DNA from: Cyanophora paradoxa
Taxonomy: Eukaryota > Glaucocystophyceae > Cyanophorales > Cyanophoraceae
Direction of reading: 5' to 3'
Assembly: GCA_004431415.1 (NCBI GenBank)
Contig: QPMI01000428.1
Coordinates: 186,001 to 250,000, forward strand
Length of the DNA stretch: 64,000 nucleotides
Part shown: in pieces, positions 1 through 12,152 of the stretch
How the letters are laid out: each line of letters opens with the position of its first letter
Numbering within the stretch: the first letter of the stretch is position 1
Notes under the pieces: generated by a model
What the model saw: the letters and a program-made list of their open reading frames with translations, nothing else
What the model was told of the DNA's origin: nothing
Databases searched by the model: none
Program-made: the position numbers and the translations under genes

Positions 1-117
1 CTGCTGGTGCGCACTAGAACTGCAGCTATTCGCTGCAATGCGCACTCGCTGCGCACTCCGACGCCTGAGCGGTGCGATCAGGGTCGGAGCAAATCTCCGT
101 CCGCGTCATTTCAGGCC

Positions 118-2845
118 CGAAACCGGGCGAGTGTGCCGTGGTCCCGTCGTCCGGCGTCGCTCTTGAGACGCAGTTCGTCGTCACCTGTTCCGGCTGGAAC
201 GCCGCCTACTCCGAAGACGCGAGCCTTCGCTACCAACTGAAGGTCTAGATCTTGCTCAAAAAGCTTCCTTTCCGGTCGAAATTGATCGACACTCATCGCA
301 ATTCGATCGCATGCAGATGGTTACGCCGACCGGCTCCCTTGCGACGCTGACGCAACCGCGCTCGGCTCCTATCATGCGCACGTGCGCAATTGCATATGAT
401 TTCAATTTCTATCTTCGATCATGGCGCTGATGCCTTGCGCAGACTTCTGTCAGCGACCGGCAGCGGCGCAACTAATGTTACTCTTGTGGTCTTCGTGACC
501 GACCAACACGGCTCGACAACCGGTCAGTCGCCGCGTTTTGATCGGCTTCCGATTCGTAGAAGTCGTTTTCATTTCCGCTTCTTGCGCAGAGCATTTCCTC
601 CAAGTGACGGTGACTAGCGCAATCATGCAGGCGCTATCAGAAGCGATACGCTCGAGCTCGAGCTCCCAATCCGGATCCGGAACGGGCTCCCAATCCGGGT
701 CCGGAGCGGGCTCGCAGTCCGGATCCGGAACGGGCTCCCAATCCGGATCCGGGACGTCGGCCGCGGACGAGAAGACAATGAAGCTCGCCAAGGAGGCGCT
801 GGTCTCGCTCCTCACGCAGGCGGGGAGCATCATCAGCGTCACCGACGACGACGGCGACCGCGAGAGCGTCATCGGCGTGGCCGTAAACGCGGCCCTCATG
901 GTCACGGACGTCATGGAGATGGTCCTCGGGAGCTCGAAGCAGAACCCGGCGAGGGCCATCACGAGATTCGAGGACAAGGACGGGGCCATCCAGAGCCTGC
1001 TGGGGCCCCTGCTCCAGGCCGTCGCCTCCGTCGTCAACGCCAACGACACGACCAAAGAACAGGCTAGCTATAGTCTCCGAGCCCCAGAATCGCTCGCTCT
1101 TACCTTTGCTGAGCAATCATTAAATCTCGCAGGACGTGCAAGCCATGTCGGCTGTCTCCGTGCTTGCGGGGGTATCCGTCCGGTGCGTCAAATTAATTAA
1201 AACGAAAATACGAATATTAGTGCTGATCATGGTTGTCGATCGGCAGCACGTCGTCGAAGCGTGTCCAGGCGTCGCTAGCCTCACTGCTGCGGGAACTGCT
1301 CAAGGGGCTCGACCCGTGCACGGACTTCGCCGAAGTCCGCGACCTGATCATGGGGGCCGCCGACGCGTTCGTCGGGTGCGCGCGCTTGAACGGCAAACGC
1401 CGCTCAACTCTGTCCGCCCACTCACACCCTCGATCGCGATCATTATCGTTACCAGGTCGGGCAACTGGGCCGCGGAGGAAGGGAGCGAGTCGGAAATCTT
1501 CCGCATCATCGACGAACTCCTCAACGAGTTCTCGATGCAGTCCCTCGGCTGCAGCATCTGCGGCACCCAGGCAACCAGGGCTTCCATGTCTCGCATCACG
1601 CTCGCGTTTGGCCGCGGTGCGCTCTTTTCTGGTCGAATAGCAAATGACGAGTCGGCATCATTGCTTTGCTAAGTCGCGTCGCGCCGCCAGTCTGCTTCTC
1701 GGCCGACGCGGACTCTACCATCGTGACGGTGGGCAGCGCCGGGTACAAGATCGACACCGAGCTCCCGAAGGAAGTGAGGGACCTGGGCAAGGAGTACATC
1801 GGCGACGTCGCCGACAGCCTGCCTTTCAAGCTGACCGGCTACCTGGTTCGAATTCGCACCCCGAGTCGACTCGCTTCCGTCTCTTGACTAGTGCTCGCGC
1901 CCAGCGTTCACCCTACGTCGAGAAGAACAACACCGCAAAGGCGTTCAACCTCTCCACCGGTGTACTCAACGTTGGTGCGTGGCGTTTGTGCGACATGCAG
2001 CGAACGCACAGCTGCTAACTTCGAATTCCCCGAAACACGTGCAGAGACTCCGGGCGTTCCCGTCAAGGACCTGAAACGCGGCATCACGTTCCGCTTCCAG
2101 ATGCCTAACGGGTGAGCGGAGGCCGTTTGTCGCGGCCGCGCACGCGCACAAATCCATGCACTTACGTCCACGTGTCTGCGCAGCACGACCCCCGTTCTGC
2201 CGCTCGACCTGGTGTTCTACAACACGTCAAGCGGCGAGTGGCAGACGTGCAGCAATGTCTCTCTAACGCACGACAAGGGCGGCAGCGGGTGGACCGCCAC
2301 GGGCGTGTGCGACCACCTGACGCCATTCGTGCGTACCATTTGAGGTTTGCGCGGTCCTGTCGCTCCTCTAAACCCGAAGGCAGGCCATCGCCGCGCCGCC
2401 TCCTGTCGTCCTGGCTACTGTTCCCATCGGCGGATCGGTTTCGGATTACCAGAACGCGCCGCCGTCGCTGGCTGGCGGCGTGAACGTCGCCGCCGCGGTC
2501 GCGATCCCCGTCGTCTTGGGCGCGGCCGCGGCCCTCGCGGCGTGCGCGTGCTTCGCCGTCGCGGCGGCCCGCCGCAGGCGGCGCCGCGAAAAGCAGGACC
2601 GCCCGGCCCTCGGGATGGCACCCTCTTCGGGCGACCTGCAGCGCCGGTCGTCCATCTTCAAGGGGCTCTCGCAGAGCAGACGGGCCTCGGTCCCTGGGCA
2701 CCCGGTGGCCGCGCACGAAGTCCAAGTGTACTTCGACGCGGCGAATGCGAACCGGGGGAGGAGCTCGAGCCTCCCCGCGCAGTCCGGCCAGCCCCCGCTG
2801 CAGCCCCCGCGGAACACGAAGTCGCCGCTACACATATTCATTTGA
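118..2845 (+). CDS. REJ- and GPS-containing single-pass surface protein, 3' part (5' end outside window)
   Basis: The first recognisable exon (about 118-246) reads as a REJ (receptor for egg jelly) segment: a Cys/Pro/Gly start, then LETQFVVTCSGW and a LRYQLK end. A second REJ-like exon (443-522) ends VVFVTDQHGSTTG. An exon from 590 carries a Gly/Ser repeat followed by helical sequence. The exon at 2184-2328 has a GPS-like ending, Cys...GW...GVCDHLTPF, with the HL-T cleavage tripeptide kept. The last exon (to 2845) gives one hydrophobic helix, an Arg-rich stop-transfer and a tail of about 90 residues with Ser-rich basic patches. REJ plus GPS before a membrane span is the polycystin/sperm-receptor layout, but only one membrane segment is visible and no channel domain. 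Introns separate all these pieces and the start lies upstream of the window. Cell-surface location is inferred. The exact protein family beyond REJ/GPS is unknown. Confidence 0.6.
663..758 (+). repeat. 24-bp tandem repeat, 4 copies, coding Gly/Ser linker
   Basis: Four nearly identical 24-base units (663-686, 687-710, 711-734, 735-758) encode repeats of SQSGSGTG inside the REJ/GPS gene. The units differ by a few synonymous or Ala/Thr changes. This looks like a flexible extracellular linker that expanded by slippage. Confidence 0.85.
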
Positions 2846-3780
2846 TTTCGGGCCACGGACAACGATAACTAAAATATTAATATAGCATGTGGCTTGTAAT
2901 GATTGATATCATGTAGATTAGGTCCAATTTAGAGTAGAATTTTGCAGATTTGTCGCCTCTGCACAAGAGGTGTGTTTGGTACCATTATAATCAGAGCTTA
3001 ACATGTTTTTAAACAAGAGGTGTTACTGAACTTTCGCATTTAATTTCGCTAAAAATTTCAAGCACGCATACTGCGGCTTCTGTACATATGTGAGTCACGC
3101 ATTTTCAGCGAGATTTTCCTTTCTTCTAGCGAAGCTAGGTCACAGTGTTTTAGCGCGGACAGCTACACTGTGACAGCTATAGCTATATAGCTAGCACTGT
3201 TTCGCAGTCGCCGTTGGACCGTTCGACGGATCGAGCTCTCTCACAGAAGACTCTAACAGCCAGGATGTATAGCTTATCGAATTCAGTGTTCTAAGTAATC
3301 GAACGAATCCCAGTCGCTCGTGATCAAGCAAGCGAATAGGAGAATGGAAGAGGGAGCTCGAGAATGGAATAGGAGGAGAATTATGGCGCGCGAACAGCCG
3401 GGCAGCGTTCAGGTCAGAATGTGCAAGCAGAGGGCTAAGCACCCCCCCCCCCCCCCCCCCCCCGCCCCCTTCCCCCCCCTCATAAGTTCATTACTCACAC
3501 GGTCGAGGCGTGCCCATGTCCTCCCCCCCCCCCCTCCCCCCCTCGATCCACCCCTCACTCCCCCATCCACCCTCCTCCCTCCGGTGCACCCGGAATTATG
3601 TATACCCCCTGACATTCTCTTGCAATAACTCAAGAATTATGATGACCATGAGTCGAATTTAGCCCTCCAATTCACTTGGACAGGACGGGCCAACAAAGGC
3701 GGGCGGGGCGTGGCGGGGCGGGCGGTGCCACGGTGAGCCGGGCGGGCCGCCGGCGGCAGTCACTGCGTCTCCCCGGCGTC
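2846..3780. other. Intergenic region between convergent genes, AT-rich then C-rich
   Basis: From 2860 to about 3310 the DNA is much more AT-rich than the flanking genes and probably holds the 3' UTR and downstream sequence of the REJ/GPS gene. From 3442 there is a run of 22 C, followed by a C-rich stretch to about 3590. I see no convincing coding exon here. Confidence 0.6.
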
Positions 3781-5457
3781 TCACTTGGACGGCTTCGACG
3801 TCGGAGGCTTGGTCTTGTGGTCGATCACGACCTGCACCACGTCCTGCGCCCCGCCCGTGCTCGAGAGGGGGGAGGAAGGCGGGGGGGAAGGGGTACGGCG
3901 CGCCTCGTCCTCGAGGACCTGGCTGACGCCGACGCGCTGCGGCTTGTGCTTCACGCTCCGGCCCTGTACCCCCGGACCCCGGACCCCCCCCGTCGGCCCG
4001 CGGCAGAGGGCGTCACGCAGTTTGAAAAGAGAAGATTCCCGTACCCAGACGAGGGCGTACTTGAAGTTCTTGATGAAGTCCCTGTTGGGGGTAAGCGTCA
4101 GGGGGGTAGAGGTGCGGGGCACCGGCCGGGGGGCCGGGGCGCGGAGCGCTCGCCTGTGGATCATGTTGCAGAGCGCCTCGATCGTGTTGCCGCTCTTGTC
4201 CTGCGCGCGCGCTGGCGTCGGGCCGCGCCCCACGCTCCGCGCCCCACGCTCCGCGCCGCCTTCTAGCGCCCCATCGAAGGCGGTGGCAGGCGGTGCGCTA
4301 AGCGGGCAGACGGCGGCAGGCGGGGCCCTTTCTAACGACGGGGCGGGGCGGGCGGGCGGGCGGGCGGAGGCGGGGGGCCCGCGGGGAGGCGGAGGCGGAG
4401 GCGGGCGGCGAGGGAAGGGGGGGGGGGGGGGGGGGGGGGGTACGGGGCGGACCTCGCGGAGGATGAGGCAGTCGGAGAAGTCGGGCGGGTGGCCCCGCTT
4501 CTTCGTGTAGATGCGCACCAGCGCAAGGTACTCCCAGATCTAAGGAGCGAGGCTCAGCAGCTGAGCTCGGCTGGGCTGAGCTGAGCTCGGCTGGGCGGAG
4601 CGGGGGCACCTGGGCGAGGAGGTAGTCGAGGTTGAGGTCCCAGTTGCAGCTGCGCGGCCCCCGCCGGCCGTCAGCTGCGCGAGCGGCTCCGGTGCGGGGC
4701 GTGGGGCGGCGGGGCGGGGCCGCCGGGGCTCGCTCGCCTGAGGACGATGGAGTGGGGCGTGTGGGCGATTCGGTCCACCTCCTCGATCGTGATCGTGTCG
4801 ATCTGCGCGGGGCCGGCGGTGTCGGCCCCGGCCCCGGCGCGCGCGTCGGAAAGAGGGAGAGGAGAGGGCCCGCGGGCCTTCGAGGGGGGGCGGGGGGCAG
4901 GGGCGGGGCAGGGGTGGGGCAGGGGTGGGGCGGTGCGCGGGGGCGGGCGCGGGGCCCGGGCGGCGCGGCGCTAGCGGCAGGGAAGGGGCCGGCGGAGATC
5001 CAGAGGCGGGCGGGGCTCTGAGGGGGGGGGCGGGAGGCGGGTGATGACCTTGTTGTAGCAGTAGAGGCAGCTGCGGCAGAGGATCGGAAGCAGGTGAGAA
5101 GGGCCCCGGGCGCCGGGGCGCCGCCCGCCGCCCCGCCGCCCCTCGCCCCGGGGCGCACAAAAGCTAACAAGCTAAAGCAGCAGCAGCGCGGCCCAGCGCC
5201 GCCGCCCCGCCCATCGCCCCCGGCCTAGATTGCCCTCGGAAAGAGCGGCCCTAGGCCCTAGGGTTTTGGCCCTAGGGGGCCATCTCCGCCCCATCGCCCC
5301 TCTCCCTTCGCCCCTGGGGGCGGGCGGACCGGATGTACTGGCGGTTGCCCTCGACGACGTCGATGAACTGGTCCACCGTCGCGTCCTCCCGCACAATCAC
5401 CTCCGCGTTGTGGATCTGCCGGGCGGGGCGCGGGGCGCGGTCAGCGGGGCGCGAGCG

Positions 5458-5488
<31 letters not shown>

Positions 5489-6869
5489 GGGGGGCGGGGC
5501 GGGGGGCGGGCCTTGTACTCGTGCAGGATGCCCGTGATGACCTGCCGCCAGCGTCCAACCGCGCGTCAGGACCAGAGGCCACAATGCGGCCGGAGGCGGC
5601 GGCCGTTCTGTTCTTCTATCTATCCGAGAGGCGCGGGCGGGCGGGCGGCGGGGAGGGAGGGGCCGGGCGGGGCGGTGCGCACGCGCTCGTCGAGGTACGT
5701 GAGGGGCCCGCACGTGCTCACCACCGCCACTCCGCCCGTCTTCTTCGGCCTGAGACGAGGCGCGAGAGCCGGTCAGGCGGCGCGAGAGCTGCGGGGGGAG
5801 CGGGGAGGGGGGCAGGAGCGCGCTTGTAGTAGATCTGGGGCGGGCTCTGGTTCAGGCGGATGCCGACCGTCTCGAGCTCGTGCGTCAGCAGCTGTTGCGA
5901 ACGAAGCGCAAGGCGCCGTCAGCTTCCGAGGCGGCCGCGTGGCGGGGCGGGGCCGGCGCGCCCGCTTCTGGACGTCGCCCTTGCTCGCGTCCAGCATCAT
6001 AAGGATCAGGTCTGCGGGCGATCGGATCGGTGAGGGAGGGACTTGCGCGCGCGGGGCGCGGTGCGGGGCTGCGACGCGCCTGCGGAGCGGCCGACGGCGA
6101 TGACTTGGCGACCGCGGCCCTTGCCCTCAGCGGCGCCTTCGATGATACCGGGCAGATCCAGCAGCTGAATGCGTGCCCTGCGGATCCGGACCGCTATCAG
6201 CGCCCGCGCCGGCGCGAGGCGTCGCGGCGGCGCCCCGCTCACCCCTTGTACTCCACGACACCTGCCAGGCGCCGTCAGCGACGTTGGGGCAGGGCGGCGC
6301 GGAACGGCGGACCGGGAATGCATGTGAGAGTGGTGAATTCGTACGCGGCAGCCTCGCTGTGCGTCCCGGTGAGCTTGCTCAGCAGCTGCGGACCGACCGA
6401 CCGGTCAGCGGCGCGGCGAGGGCAGCGGCGAGGGCGATCCGGCCGGGCCGCACCGTCGACTTGCCGACGGAAGGAAAGCCGATGAGCGCGACGCGCGCGT
6501 TGCCGCTCTTCTCGACGTCGAAGCCTGCGCGCCGCGCCGCTCGCCATCGCCATCGGGCGGCCCGCGCGAACCCCAGCGCGGCACACCTTCGCCCTTGCCC
6601 TTGCCGCCGCCGCTGCCAGGATCGATGAGCTGTGCGCGGTACCTCGCCAGCTTCGCCTTGAGCAGGCCAAGATGGAACTCTGCCGCCTGGGTGAGGCGAG
6701 CGACGCGCCACGCGCCGCTGCGGCGGACCGGTGGCCTTGTTCTTCTGCGTCCGCGCAATCTCCGTCTCGATATCCTGCCATCCGACGCGCTTCAGCCGAC
6801 GCGGCGTGCCGGCGGGCGGAAGCTGATGGCGCAGCGCGGGCCGACCTTGATCTTCTCGAGGATACCCAT
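3781..6869 (-). CDS. DRG2: Developmentally regulated GTP-binding protein (DRG family, DRG2-like)
   Basis: Multi-exon gene for an OBG-HflX-superfamily DRG GTPase. DRGs bind GTP, associate with ribosomes and a DFRP partner, and act in translation. Start at 6869 gives MGILEKIK, as in DRG2. Further exons give [28 protein letters not shown], the P-loop GFPSVGKST (around 6470), a [19 protein letters not shown] switch [33 protein letters not shown], a G4 NK split across an intron followed by [19 protein letters not shown], then [14 protein letters not shown] and a TGS domain ending [10 protein letters not shown]...[10 protein letters not shown]. The C-terminus extends slightly beyond DRG2 with a Lys/Pro tail. 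All G motifs are present, so it should be active. Introns include G/C homopolymers (4417-4440 and 5459-5485). It is divergent from the RMND1-like gene. Confidence 0.93.
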
Positions 6870-7101
6870 TCCTTAGTCCTTCTCGATCTTCTTCTCGATC
6901 GCTTGTTGCCTCAGCGCCGCCTCTGCCCTCGTGGCGAGTCGCGATGGCCGACGCGCTCCCACACGCTCCCCGATGCCGCTGGATTGCGCTCCGCCGCTCT
7001 TCGATCGGTAAACAGTGCGAAAGCCGCCGGAATCGCAGACCGGGTCGAAAAACACCGCCCGGAAAACGCCGGATCGGATCTGCCGCGGTGGGATTCGTTC
7101 G
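6870..7101. promoter_or_regulatory. Short divergent promoter between DRG and RMND1-like genes
   Basis: Only about 230 bases separate the DRG start codon and the proposed start of the RMND1-like protein on the other strand, so the two promoters must share this interval. I see no clear TATA box. The region is GC-rich with many CpG. Confidence 0.5.
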
Positions 7102-9584
7102 ATGCTGTGCCTGCGGCTGTCGCGGGCCCTCGCGGCCCCCGCGGCCGCCCCACTGCGACACGCCGCGTGCCAGCTATCACTACTTAGGCCTGGGCCGGTT
7201 GCGCAATACCTGGCCCTTCGACACGTCGCGAGCCGCAACGCTGCCGCGTCGGCGGAGGCCGCCGCGCCGATAGCCGCGGCGAACGCGGCACAGGCGGCGA
7301 CGCCGGCGGTGAACGCGGCGGAGGTCCTCGGGGCGCGGACGACGCGGAGGAAAAGGAAGGCAACGCGGGTGGCGGAGAAGTACGAGGCGGAGGGCGAGCC
7401 CGTGCTCATGAAGGTCTTCGCCCTCAACACGGCGGAGCGATACCAGCTCGAGCGCATCGTGAAGTGGTCCGCCGCGCCGCCGCCGGCGGCCCGCCGGTCC
7501 GCCGCCTCGCGTGACGCAGCCGCCCCCGCGCGGATCAGGTCCCCGACGCGGCCCCCCGCGAGCCTGCTCAAGGATCTAACCGAGTCCATGTGTGAGCGCT
7601 AACGCCGCCCGCCCGCCCGCCGCGCCCGCCGCGCCTGACCGCTCGCCCGCTCCGCAGACTACGCGAAGGTCCCGCCGCGCCCCGCCGGCCGCGCCCCGCC
7701 GCCGACCGACGCGCCTTCTCCGCCGCGTGCGCAGTGGTCCGACAACCCGCTGCAGGAGCAGACTGGGCAGGTTAGCTGAGCGGCCGCAGCCCCGCAACCA
7801 TCCACTCCCCCGCCCGGCCTCCCGACGCCCCGCCCCGCCCCGCCAACCGCCCCGCCCCGCAGGAGAGCGAGCACGACGTCTTCTACTTCGACGTACCCCC
7901 TCCCTTGCGCACGCGTACCCTCCCCGCCCGACCCGCGGCGCGCAGAACGGCACCGTCGTCCTCTGGGGCTTTGATCAGAACCGTGCGCCGCCCCACGCGC
8001 CCCGGCTACCCGGGTACACCCCCTAACGCAATCCCGTACCCCCCGAAGGGATGGCGAACCTCGTCAGGCACCTGGGCGCCTTTGAGGAGCTACCCCTCAA
8101 GGTCCACGTCGTGGACGGTGCGCCGTACCCCTCTCAGCGAGCCGCCCCGTCCAGTATCTCAACTTCTTCTCCGTCTGGGGTACGCCAGATTTCGAGTACC
8201 GGTACGGGCAGGAGGCGGGGATCAGCGACGACGTCCTGGTGACCGCTACCCCCCGCCCGTCCTCCCCCCCCTCCCCCCCCTCTCTTAACACCCCCCCGCC
8301 CGCCAGGTGCTAGCGACGGAGGACGAGAACCTCTCCCCCGTCCAGCAGAAGGCGCGCCGCGCCCCTACCCCCCCAAATCTCGCTACCCCCCCTTGAACCC
8401 CCCCCCAGCTGGCGTTCTCGATCGCGCTGTCGCGGTCCGTGAAGCTCGACGCCCTCGAGGAGAAGTGCCACCACGCCGTCGCCAAGGCCCGCACGCGTAC
8501 CCTCCTCCTCCTTCCCCCCCCCTCCTGACGGGCGCCCCTCTGGCAGGTGCGGGACGTGCCGCGGGACCTGGAGGAGGACGAGAGCGCGCCGCTGCACCGG
8601 CGCGCCGCCCTTGTCGCCGCCTCCATCCTCGGCACCGGCGGGCCCCGCAACTCCCTCGCCAAGATCATGGCCCGCTGCCTTCCCCCAAGCGGGCCCCCCT
8701 CCCCTCTTTCACGCTCTGACGACCCGGGCTTCTCCCTTCCTCCCCCTCAGAGCGTGATGCGGGAGGTGATGCAGGCGCGCGGGGAGCTGAACCTCTACGC
8801 CGACCTCACCGAGGACCCCGAGGTGCCCGCCGGCCACGCCCAAATGTTCTAGCTCCTGCTAGAGCTAGCTGGCCGGCTGGCTCCAGCAAGCCGGAGCGGC
8901 CCGGGAGGGGGAAAGGGCTAGAAGGCGGAAGACGAGCGGCTCGGGGCTCGCCCCAGGTCTGGCCGCTGAGAGGCTGTGGGCGGGCGCGGGGGCGCAGAGC
9001 TACTGGAACAACAAGGCGGCGTCGGACCTGCTGCGGAGCGCCCTCCACCACCTCGAGATCTACCGCCGCAAGAAGGCGCGTGCTGCGAGCCCCCAGGGCG
9101 CCCCGGAGCGAGGGAGGGAGGGAGGCTGACAGCGGGGCGGGGCGGGGCGCAGGGCCTGAACGAGAAGCTCGAGTACTCCTCCTCCCTCCTCCAGGCCCGT
9201 CCGCCCCGCGCCCCGGGCTTCCTCCGGCCTATCTGAATCGGCCCTTCCCTGGTCTCGTTCAGATCGTCTGGTCGCACCACTCGGAGCAGCGTTCTCTCCG
9301 CCTCGAGTGGGCGCGCCCCTCCGCCCCGCGCGCCTTCGCTGCGCCATGCGACGCTCGCTTTGTTTTGGTTCGAGCGACCGCCGCCCCGCCGGCTGACGCT
9401 GCTTCCTTCGCTCCCCCGCAGATCATCATCATCCTCATCGCGATCGAGGTCCGCCGGGCCCCACGCCCCCGGCCCTTCGACCTCCGTCACTCTGCCCCGG
9501 CTGTTCCTTAGATCCATCTCAGGCGTACCCCCGCAGGTCGTCTTTGGGACCATCCAGCTCGTCAAAGGCGGCGGGCCCCACTGA
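7102..9584 (+). CDS. RMND1/Sif2-Sif3-like DUF155 protein, probably mitochondrial
   Basis: ATG at 7102 begins MLCLRLSRALAAPAAAP, an Arg/Ala-rich presequence that looks mitochondrial. Exons then give the DUF155 core in order: VFYFDV with NGTVVLWGF, an LVRHLGAFEE helix, VQYLNFFSVWGTPDFEYRYG, ISDDVVLATEDENLSPVQQK, LAFSIALSRSVKLDALEEK, SVMREVMQARGELNLYADLTEDPE, RLWAGAGAQSYWNNKAASD, GLNEKLEYSSSLLQ, HSEQRSLRLEW and finally a membrane helix IIIILIAIEV plus VFGTIQL. The order and spacing match yeast Rmd1/Rmd8 and human RMND1, which is an inner-membrane factor for mitochondrial translation. At least nine short introns, several beginning gtaccc and C-rich, interrupt it. It ends 133 bases from the convergent L2HGDH gene. 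Family assignment is firm; mitochondrial location is inferred from the N-terminus. Confidence 0.88.
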
Positions 9585-9717
9585 TCGAGAGCGCCCGGGC
9601 CCGGGCCCGGTCGCCGGCGGCAGCCCTAGGCGCAGCCTGGGCATCTCTCGTAATCAATATTTATGCACAGAGAAATGAAAGCGGGAGTACAAGAGGAAAG
9701 GGAAAGGGGGCTCAGGC

Positions 9718-12083
9718 CTAGGGGGCCGGGGGCGACCCGGGGTACCCCAGCTTCTCCGCGACGACCTCCGCGATCGCGAGGGCGGACGTCAGCCCCGGGC
9801 TCTCGATGCCTGCGAACGAAGGGCGCGGTTCAGGCGGGGTACGGGGAGATCTGGAGAAATTTTTTGCGGGGGTACGCGCCCACGAGGTTGACGAGGCCGG
9901 GGAAGCCGCGCGCCGATTCCTCCGCGATCACGAAGTCACGCGCCGCCTCTCCCGGGCCCGAGAGCTTTGGCCGGATCCCTGGACAGAGTAAAGAAGGTAG
10001 AGGGGTACGGGAAAGAAGGAGATGAGGTGGGGGGTACCGGCATAGTCCGGGAAGAGCTGGTCTGCCCGCAGGGACGGAAGGTACCTGCGGGGGCGCATCG
10101 GTGTCGGCGGGGGTACGAAGCCCTGGGGGGGTACATGGCCCACCGGAGCGCTGCCTTCCAGAACGCGTTACGCCTCCCCTCGTCCACTTCGTAGCTGATC
10201 GCCTGGCGGGTACACGTCGACCAGGGCGCGGGGTACGCAAGCGTTTGGGCACGGGGGGGTACGGGCTCGCACGTCGACATACTCGACGTCCGGCCCGAGG
10301 CGCATGCGGCCGCCCATGTCGAGCGTGGCGTGTACCCCCAGGCCCGCGAGGTTGTGCTCGGGGCAGGGGTACACGAGCCTCCGGACGGGGGCGGGGCCCG
10401 ACACCCCGAAGTAGATTCCGCGGCAGAGGCGGAGGCGGTACTCAGGGGGGGTCGCCTCGCCCATCGCCGCCCGCGCCACCTGCGCCCCGCCCGGTCACCG
10501 GGTTGTATGCTTCGCTGAAGAGAGGTGCGCAGGAAAGGGGCGCGCGGGCGGGCGGGCGGGCCTTGTCGGCGTGCAGGCCGGCGCAGTTGACTACCGTACG
10601 CGCGCGCAGCGTAAAGTCCTGCGGAGGAAGCGGCGCGGCGTCGGCGCGGGGGCGGCGGGGGCGGGGGCGGCGGGGGTGCGGACCTCGTCGCCGCTCTGCT
10701 TCGTGTGGACGAGGTACGAGTCTAGTGCCCGGGCGAATTCGGGGCGGATCAGAGCGGGCGGGGCCGGGGCGGCGATTCGAGCTGGAGAGCTCAGCGGCAC
10801 GAGCCGGCGCACCGCCGTCGCGCTCGATGCGGGTGACCTCCGTCCCCGTCACGACCGCCCCGCCGGCCGCCTCCGCTGCGCCCTCCAGGTGCCTTCCCGG
10901 GCCCCACCCGAGGCCCGCTCAGCGGCCCGGACGGAGGGCCGAGGCGGCGGAGGCGGAGGCGAAGGCGGGGGCGGGGGCGGCGGGCGGCCGCACATCATGA
11001 GCGCGTGCGAGTCGACGATGCCCGTCTCCGGCGAGAGGAGCGCCTGCGGCGGGGCGGGGAGGGCGGGCCGCGTGAGCGGGCGGGCGGGCGAGGAGCAAGG
11101 CGTGGGCGAGGGCCGGGGGGACGGGCCTCCTTGCAGCGTACGAGGGGCTCGTCCCTCTGCCGCTCCGCCTCCGACAGGAACCGCGTCGGCACCCCCAGCG
11201 ACGCTGCGCGCGCCCGGACCGAAGATCGCGATCGGCGGCGGCGGCGGCGGCGGCAGCGGGCGGGCGGGGCGGGGGCACAGGGGCGCGCCGGCCTTCTCGT
11301 GCATGCGCGACAGGAAGGCGGCCTCCTCGTCGTCCTGCGCCACGATCCACTTCCCCAGGCGCCGGTGGGGCACCCCGTGCCGCTCGCACGCTGCGCGGCA
11401 CCCGCCCGCCGGCCCGCTCGCTCACTCGCGGAACTGTGACGGGGCGGGGCGGGGCGGGGCGGGGCGGGTCTGCCGGGCGCGGGCGCACTCTCGTAGAGCA
11501 GGTGCCGCCCCCGGATGCAGAGCCGCGTCTTCAGGGAGGCCGGCGGGTAGTAGATGCCGCTGTGCACTGCCCCGGGCCGGGTCGAGGACGGCCGCTCAGG
11601 CGCCGGCGCCGGCGGGGCGGACCGACTTCGCTGTTGCGGGAGCTGGTCTCCATCCCGACCTTCGCGCACTTCTCCAGGAGCAGCGTCGAGCCGCCCGCGC
11701 ACGCCGCCAGCCTCGCCGCTGCGCCCCGCCGCGCGTGAGCCCGCCGCCGAAGGCCTCGGCCGCGGCGCCGGCGCCGGCGCCGGCGCCGCGGCCGCGGAGG
11801 CGAGCGCGCCCACGGCGAGGCCGACGACGCCGCCGCCTGCGCAACCGCGTCAGAGCGGTAGCGATCACACAGCGCTTCTCCTCTCCTCTACAGCAGCGCA
11901 CCGATGACGACGTGCTGTGGGGGCGCGGCCGCGGGGCGCCGGCCGCGTCAGGCGCGAAAGGGCGGGGGCGGGTCTGGCGGGCCGGACGCACGAGCGCGTC
12001 CTCTGCCGCCGCCTGCACCGACATTGCACCGCGCGGCCGTCACGCGCCGCGGCGCCTCGCGTTGGGACTAAATTCGCGTTCAC
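9718..12083 (-). CDS. L2HGDH: L-2-hydroxyglutarate dehydrogenase (FAD-dependent, DAO fold)
   Basis: Spliced exons near 11900 and 11830 join to VVIGGGVVGLAVGALAS, the dinucleotide-binding GxGxxG of FAD oxidoreductases. The next exons give STLLLEKCAKVGMETSSRNSE, then VHSGIYYPPASLKTRLCIRG, then RARTVVNCAGLHAD, GIYFGVSGPAPVRRLVYP, GLGVHATLDMGGRMRLGPDVEYVD, PGIRPKLSGPGE...DFVI and the C-terminal GIESPGLTSALAIAEVVAEKLG. These follow human L2HGDH in order. The enzyme oxidises L-2-hydroxyglutarate to 2-oxoglutarate, normally in mitochondria. The stop is at 9718-9720. The start is uncertain: in-frame ATGs at 12083 and 12024 both lie in a poorly conserved N-terminal exon. Introns carry (GGGGC)n and GCCGGC repeats. 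Key motifs are intact. Confidence 0.92.
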
Positions 12084-12152
12084 GTTGGGCCCTCGAACTC
12101 GCTCGAAGCCTCAAGTTAGTTAATCCCACCAGAGACGTCGACCGTATTCCCT

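Noticed and set aside
663-758. CRISPR-like array
   Set aside because: Units are contiguous 24-base coding repeats without spacers, in a eukaryotic exon.
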